This document shows, in pieces, positions 59,773 to 64,000 of a DNA stretch of 64,000 nucleotides; positions within the stretch are counted from its first letter, which is position 1, and each line of letters begins with the position of its first letter. This DNA comes from JAJRXC01 sp047639555 (lineage in GTDB: Bacteria; Actinomycetota; Acidimicrobiia; Acidimicrobiales; Aldehydirespiratoraceae): the NCBI GenBank assembly GCA_047639555.1, contig JBLIOE010000015.1, positions 1 through 64,000 of the forward strand, given 5' to 3'. Made by a program: the position numbers and the translations under genes. The notes below the pieces were generated by a model. It saw nothing but the letters and a program-made list of their open reading frames with translations, ran no database searches and had not been told where the DNA came from.

Positions 59773-60962
59773 GACCGCAGATCGAACCCGAGCTCAAACG
59801 AGCGAACGGCTCGGGCAAAAATGTTCGGCTCGATGTCAGGATCGGTGACCGCTCGCAGGTTGGTTACCCGCGTGGTCAGGAGTTCGAGCAGCAGCCGCAA
59901 TTCGGCTCGGGCCACGTTGGCGCCAAGGCAGAAATGGGTGCCGTGGCCGAACGACAGATGTGGGTTCGGGTTGCGGGTGATGTCGAACTCGTGGGGCCGG
60001 TCCCAGACCAACTCGTCGCGATTGGCGGCCGGATAGACGAGAGCGACGCGTTCGCCCGCCGCGATAGTAGTGCCCGCCACTTCGGTGTCGCAGGTGGCGA
60101 TCCGGAACATGTTGTTGAGTGGTGTGATCCAACGGATCAGTTCTTCGGTGGCCGTGACAGCGAGTTCGGGGTTGGCGGCGATTGCCTCCCACGCTTCGGG
60201 ATAATCAACAAAGGTCCGAAGGCCATGGGCGATCACGGTGCGGGTGGTTTCCGCGCCGCCCGCGATTAGGAGGCCGGTCTCCATCACCATTGTCTGCGGA
60301 TCCATCTGATGGGAGAGCCAGTCCGAAAAGAGATCGTCGGCCGGTTCGGCCGCTCGCTGCGGAAGGATCTCCTGCATGATTTCGGCCCACTCTTGGATGC
60401 TGCCGATAAATGACATGAACATCTCAGGATCGTTGGGTGCGGTGTCGATGCGCATCTGCCGTTCCGACCAGTCCTTCACCTCTCGCCAACGTTCGGCGCC
60501 AAACCCGAGCAGCTCCGCGGTGACCCGACAGGGCAGCTGCGCAGCGAGGGCATCGATCACCTCGACGGATCCGCGCGAATCGTGTTCGACAATGGCTTCG
60601 TCGATCAGCATGTTGATCGTGGCGGTGTAGTGGTCCGTGTGATTGCGAACGGCACGAGGGGTGAAGCGCCGGTTGACCTGGCGACGCTGGGCCAGGTGCA
60701 CGGGGTCGTCCTGGCTGATCATCGTCGTTTCGCCGGGTGACGGGTTCAGTCGGTAGGCCCCGCCATCGTCGGCCCGGCTGGCGAAGGTTGCGTCGTCGCG
60801 TTCGACCGTGAGGACATCGGCGTGTCGGGCCGCCAGCCAGATGCCGCTCTCCTGGTCGCGCCAAAGTCCCGAATAGGAGCGGAGGGCTGCGAAGTCATCT
60901 TGAGGATCTGACTTCCACCAGTGGGGATCAAGGACAGCGGAGTACGGGGAGGTGTCGCTCAT
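59769..60962 (-). CDS. Cytochrome P450
   Basis: 397 residues from the ATG 60962, which overlaps the upstream meaB stop (ATGA). I-helix AGGAETTR at 234-241 (acid-alcohol pair E-T), K-helix EELIR at 273-277, heme loop FGHGTHFCLGANVAR with the thiolate Cys345. No membrane anchor, a soluble bacterial P450. No ferredoxin gene adjacent. The substrate is probably a small acyl or lipid related to the mutase operon, but this is an inference from context only. Confidence 0.94.
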   Translation of the reverse strand: MSDTSPYSAVLDPHWWKSDPQDDFAALRSYSGLWRDQESGIWLAARHADVLTVERDDATFASRADDGGAYRLNPSPGETTMISQDDPVHLAQRRQVNRRFTPRAVRNHTDHYTATINMLIDEAIVEHDSRGSVEVIDALAAQLPCRVTAELLGFGAERWREVKDWSERQMRIDTAPNDPEMFMSFIGSIQEWAEIMQEILPQRAAEPADDLFSDWLSHQMDPQTMVMETGLLIAGGAETTRTVIAHGLRTFVDYPEAWEAIAANPELAVTATEELIRWITPLNNMFRIATCDTEVAGTTIAAGERVALVYPAANRDELVWDRPHEFDITRNPNPHLSFGHGTHFCLGANVARAELRLLLELLTTRVTNLRAVTDPDIEPNIFARAVRSFELGFDLRS

Positions 60963-61924
60963 GCCCCGCCAGGCTGCCACAGCGAGCGGGCGGCCGACGA
61001 AGGCGTGATGTCGCCGGCAAGGATTGCGTCGATGGTGGACTCGGTGTCGTCGTCGCCGAGTTTTGCCTCGAGGAACAGGTGGAAAGCGAGTTCGGCGCGG
61101 CTGCGGAGCTCGTAGCGAATGCGAGTGCGACGACGGTCGGCCAGTTTCCCTGAGTCAATGAGATGGGCGTGGTGAGCGTCGACGGCCTCGTGCACCGCTT
61201 CGATGCCGTCTCCGTCGAGCGAGTTGACCATCACGATCGGGGGCCGGTGAGAGGCATCTTCCTGACCGGTGACATGGCTGAGTTCGAGCATGAGTTCGAG
61301 GTCGCGGCGAGCGTCGTTCGCCCCCGGCAGGTCGGCCTTGTTGACCACAAAGATGTCGGCCACCTCAAGAAGGCCGGCCTTGTTGGCTTGGACGGCATCG
61401 CCCATACCGGGAGCGACCACAACGACGGTGGTGTCGGCCGCGGCGGTGACGTCAACCTCCACCTGGCCCACGCCCACCGTCTCGATAATGACCGGGTCGA
61501 AGCCGGCTGCCGCGAGCACGCGGGCTCCGCCGGGGATTGCCAGCGCGAGTCCGCCGGCGTGGCCGCGGGTCGCGACCGATCGAATGAATGCTGTGGTGTC
61601 GACCGCAGCCATACGCACGCGATCGCCCAGGATCGCGCCGCCCGTCAGAGGCGACGATGGGTCCACGGCCAGCACGGCCGGTGTGCGTCCCGCGGCCGTG
61701 AAAGCGGCGACCAGGTGAGCGACCATCGTCGATTTGCCGGCGCCCGGTGATCCGGTGATTCCAATGACATGGCCGTCGGTGGGTACTTGTTGGAGACATT
61801 CGGCCAGCCGGTCGGCCGCGTCGCCGCCCCGTTCGACAATCGACAAAAGTCTGCCGACGGCGCGGCGATCAGATTCGACCGCCCGAGCCACGAGTTCATC
61901 GACGCTTAGATCTCGGATACTCAC
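60959..61924 (-). CDS. meaB: MeaB/ArgK-type G-protein chaperone of a B12-dependent mutase
   Basis: 321 residues. P-loop HVIGITGSPGAGKSTMVAHL, switch region VIIETVGVGQVEVDVTAAAD, guanine motif VVNKADLPGAND, and the C-terminal arm. MeaB-type GTPases gate cofactor loading and protect adenosylcobalamin mutases from inactivation. It starts inside the stop of the B12-binding subunit gene. Confidence 0.94.
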   Translation of the reverse strand: MSIRDLSVDELVARAVESDRRAVGRLLSIVERGGDAADRLAECLQQVPTDGHVIGITGSPGAGKSTMVAHLVAAFTAAGRTPAVLAVDPSSPLTGGAILGDRVRMAAVDTTAFIRSVATRGHAGGLALAIPGGARVLAAAGFDPVIIETVGVGQVEVDVTAAADTTVVVVAPGMGDAVQANKAGLLEVADIFVVNKADLPGANDARRDLELMLELSHVTGQEDASHRPPIVMVNSLDGDGIEAVHEAVDAHHAHLIDSGKLADRRRTRIRYELRSRAELAFHLFLEAKLGDDDTESTIDAILAGDITPSSAARSLWQPGGA

Positions 61925-62325
61925 GCGGGCTTGACGACCCGCCGAACGGTGCGGACCACTTCCTCCGACGAGGCCCCGGGGCCGAGAACCGCAGCGATAC
62001 CGGCCGCCTCCAGGATCGGCAAGTCGGGATCGGGCACGATCCCACCGATGATCAGCGGAATGTCGAGGTCTGCCGCGTTGAGCGCGGCGATCATCGCGGG
62101 GCCAAGGGTGAGGTGGCCGGCGTTGTGCATAGAGAGTCCGATCGCGTCGGCGTCCTCCTGCTCAACTGCGGCAACAATGCTGTCGGTTGTCTGGCGGAGG
62201 CCGAGATAGATGACCTCCATGCCCGCATCACGGAGCATGCGGGCCACGACCTTGATTCCCCGGTCGTGCCCGTCGAGTCCGAGCTTCGCCAACACGACTC
62301 GAATCGGAGCGGTGTCGTCGCTCAT
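61921..62325 (-). CDS. icmB: Small cobalamin-binding subunit of an acyl-CoA mutase
   Basis: 134 residues. Base-off B12 motif VLAKLGLDGHDRGIKVVARM (DxHxxG in the DGHDRG loop), IGLSMHNAGHLTL (SxL equivalent) and LIIGGIVPDPD (GG). The size equals stand-alone IcmB/HcmB small subunits. Stop and start overlaps on both sides (ATGA) make it part of a coupled operon with the large subunit. Confidence 0.93.
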   Translation of the reverse strand: MSDDTAPIRVVLAKLGLDGHDRGIKVVARMLRDAGMEVIYLGLRQTTDSIVAAVEQEDADAIGLSMHNAGHLTLGPAMIAALNAADLDIPLIIGGIVPDPDLPILEAAGIAAVLGPGASSEEVVRTVRRVVKPA

Positions 62326-63950
62326 ATGACGGCTGTCTCGACGTAGGTGCCAAACACGGTTTCCATTGCCATCGAGATTTCCTCTTCGGTTGCGTAGGCC
62401 TGGACCGCTTCGATAATCGGCGGCATGAGATTCACGGTTGGATCTTCGGCGGCGGCGATGACCGTCGCGAGTGCGGTATCTACGGCTTCTTGGCTGCGGT
62501 CCTTCTTCACACCGTCGAGCCGCTTGCGCTGATAGTCCTCGGTGGTGTGATCGATCCGGAGCAGATTCGGATCGGTGTCTTCATCGCCGTCGGTGAATTC
62601 GTTGACACCAACGATGATGCGACGACCGGCATTGACCTCACGCTCGAAGCGATAGGCGGAGTCGGCGATCTCGCCCATGAAGTAGCCGCTCTCGATTCCC
62701 GCGTACACACCTTCCAGGATGGACCCGTTGCCGAGTTCGTCGAGGTGGGCGAATATCGCTTCAGCTTGGCGTTCCATCTCGTCGGTCATCCATTCGACGA
62801 ACGGCGCACCGCCGAGCGGATCGATCACGTTGGTCACGCCGGTCTCATGACCGATGATTTGTTGGGTACGAAGGGCGATCCGAGCCGCCTTCTCACTCGG
62901 CAAGGCAAGGGCCTCGTCGTAGCTGTCGGTGTGCAGGCTCTGGGTTCCGCCGAGCGCCGCGGCAAGTGCTTGGGTTGCCACTCGGGCGATGTTGATCTCG
63001 GGCTGTTGGGCGGTGAGCGACACCCCCGCGGTTTGGGTGTGGAAGCGGCACATCATGGCGCGTTCGTCGGTGGCGCCGTAGCGCTCCTTCATCCATCGAG
63101 CCCAGATGCGGCGGGCGGCTCGGAACTTGCCGATCTCTTCGAAGAAGTCGGTGTGGCTGTTGAAGAAGAAGGAGAGTCGTTTACCGAATTCGTTGATGTC
63201 TTCGCCCGCGGCAATCGCAGCCTCGACATAGGCGAAGCCGTTGGCGAGGGTGAAAGCCAGCTCTTGCGCGGCCGTGGAGCCCGCTTCGCGAATGTGGTAG
63301 CCGGAGATGGAAATGGGGTGCCATTTCGGCATCTCGGCGGTGGTGAACTTCACCATGTCGGTGACAATTCGCATGGAAGGGCGCGGCGGATAGATGTATT
63401 CCTTCTGCGCCTGATATTCCTTCAGGATGTCGTTCTGAATGGTGCCCGCGAGCTGGGCCCGGGGAACGCCACTCTTTTCTCCGACGGCCACATACATCGC
63501 CATCAACACCGCAGCGGGGCCGTTGATTGTCATCGAGGTGGACACGCCGGAAAGGTCGATGTCGGCGAAGAGATCCTCCATGTCGGACAGCGTGTCGACG
63601 GCCACGCCGGCTCGTCCAACTTCGCCAAGCGCCCAGGGTGAGTCCGAATCTCGACCCATGAGCGTGGGCATGTCGAAGGCGGTGGAGAGTCCGGTGCCGC
63701 CCGCTCGGAGGAGCTCCTTGAAGCGACCGTTCGTATCTTCGGCAGTACCGAACCCGGCAAACATGCGCATGGTCCACAGCCGCGACCGGTAGCCGGCGGC
63801 GTGGAGGCCACGAGTGAACGGGTATTCGCCCGGATAGGGAGCGTCGCCGTGCACCGGATCGAGAGGAACGCCCGACATGGTCTCGAACGGCACGTCGCGG
63901 AGGCGGGCGCTGTCGTAGTGGGATCGCCATTGCGCTAGTGGATTACTCAC
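62322..63950 (-). CDS. icmA: Large subunit of a B12-dependent mutase, isobutyryl-CoA-mutase-like
   Basis: 542 residues; the start is a GTG 50 nt from the window edge. TIM-barrel mutase: GEYPFTRGLHAAGYRSRLWT, TMRMFAGFGTAEDTN, GTIQNDILKEYQAQKEYIYP, SISGYHIREAGSTAAQELAF, RFHTQTAGVSLTAQQPEINI. Phe64 and Gln182 stand where methylmalonyl-CoA mutase has Tyr89 and Arg207; isobutyryl-CoA mutase has Phe and Gln. No C-terminal B12 domain, which is the separate gene downstream. Interconverts isobutyryl-CoA and n-butyryl-CoA if the call is right. Confidence 0.88.
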   Translation of the reverse strand: MSNPLAQWRSHYDSARLRDVPFETMSGVPLDPVHGDAPYPGEYPFTRGLHAAGYRSRLWTMRMFAGFGTAEDTNGRFKELLRAGGTGLSTAFDMPTLMGRDSDSPWALGEVGRAGVAVDTLSDMEDLFADIDLSGVSTSMTINGPAAVLMAMYVAVGEKSGVPRAQLAGTIQNDILKEYQAQKEYIYPPRPSMRIVTDMVKFTTAEMPKWHPISISGYHIREAGSTAAQELAFTLANGFAYVEAAIAAGEDINEFGKRLSFFFNSHTDFFEEIGKFRAARRIWARWMKERYGATDERAMMCRFHTQTAGVSLTAQQPEINIARVATQALAAALGGTQSLHTDSYDEALALPSEKAARIALRTQQIIGHETGVTNVIDPLGGAPFVEWMTDEMERQAEAIFAHLDELGNGSILEGVYAGIESGYFMGEIADSAYRFEREVNAGRRIIVGVNEFTDGDEDTDPNLLRIDHTTEDYQRKRLDGVKKDRSQEAVDTALATVIAAAEDPTVNLMPPIIEAVQAYATEEEISMAMETVFGTYVETAVI

Positions 63951-64000
63951 GACTCATCCTCTTTCCCGGAGGTTCCGAAGTACTTGGATATCAAACTACT

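Noticed and set aside
62490..63641. 383-codon open frame antisense to the mutase large subunit
   Set aside because: Shadow of a strongly conserved gene; the product is a low-complexity Val/Gly/His/Glu mix with no motif.

Overview
The window looks like a chromosomal origin region of a high-GC actinobacterium, most likely of class Acidimicrobiia (Ilumatobacter-like). This is inferred from gene order and protein style, not from a database search. The core order pcnA/cca ... Rv3909-like protein, kinase, sigM, anti-sigma factor, trxB, trxA, cwlM-like, parB, parA, rsmG, jag, yidC, yidD, rnpA, rpmH | dnaA, dnaN, recF, dciA, gyrB, gyrA, DUF3566, tRNA-Ile matches the mycobacterial oriC neighbourhood almost gene for gene. 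The leader upstream of dnaA and the dnaA-dnaN gap both carry DnaA-box-like sequences, and two parS sites lie just upstream of parA.

Layout. 1-4.9 kb: a membrane-anchored hypothetical, a decayed EAL gene, dnaB, and the rpsF-ssb-rpsR-rplI cluster (all minus except the EAL remnant). 5-7.8 kb: a graveyard with an S-layer-homology remnant, a frameshifted two-component pair, a receiver-only regulator with a corrupted end and a shortened metallo-beta-lactamase-fold gene. 7.8-16.5 kb: secreted lipoproteins, a class V aminotransferase, panB, an intact NarL-type two-component pair, a DUF5318-like protein and a methyltransferase. 16.5-43.6 kb: the origin block. 43.6-49 kb: a TadE/G-like protein, a DUF3445-like protein, DUF3566, tRNA-Ile(GAT), a dehydrogenase-like protein, a WhiG/FliA-type sigma factor and a DUF3105-like lipoprotein. 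49-54 kb: hisN, a DUF1295 protein, an acyltransferase, a hydrolase and two coupled carboxymuconolactone-decarboxylase (CMD/AhpD-like) genes. 54-57.7 kb: an apparent DevR/DevS-like stress module (flavin-oxidase-fold protein, tandem universal stress protein, response regulator, pseudo-receiver, PAS kinase). 57.7-64 kb: a divergent aminotransferase/XRE regulator pair and a tightly overlapping operon of a split B12 mutase, a MeaB-type chaperone and a cytochrome P450.

Main discoveries. (1) The CMD/AhpD-like gene at 52976-53449 (minus) has an in-frame TGA exactly where a redox CxxC motif should have its second cysteine. The frame stays open on both sides, and a hairpin with an AGGU loop begins 17 nt after the TGA. 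This is the signature of a selenoprotein (CxxU) that ordinary gene calling would split and lose. (2) The mutase at the right edge carries Phe and Gln at the two positions that separate isobutyryl-CoA mutase from methylmalonyl-CoA mutase. (3) The locus that in mycobacteria encodes the MurJ-pseudokinase fusion MviN here has a stand-alone kinase with intact catalytic motifs and no MurJ. (4) DnaA-box-like repeats lie upstream of dnaB as well as dnaA. All starts and functions are from reading the sequence only.
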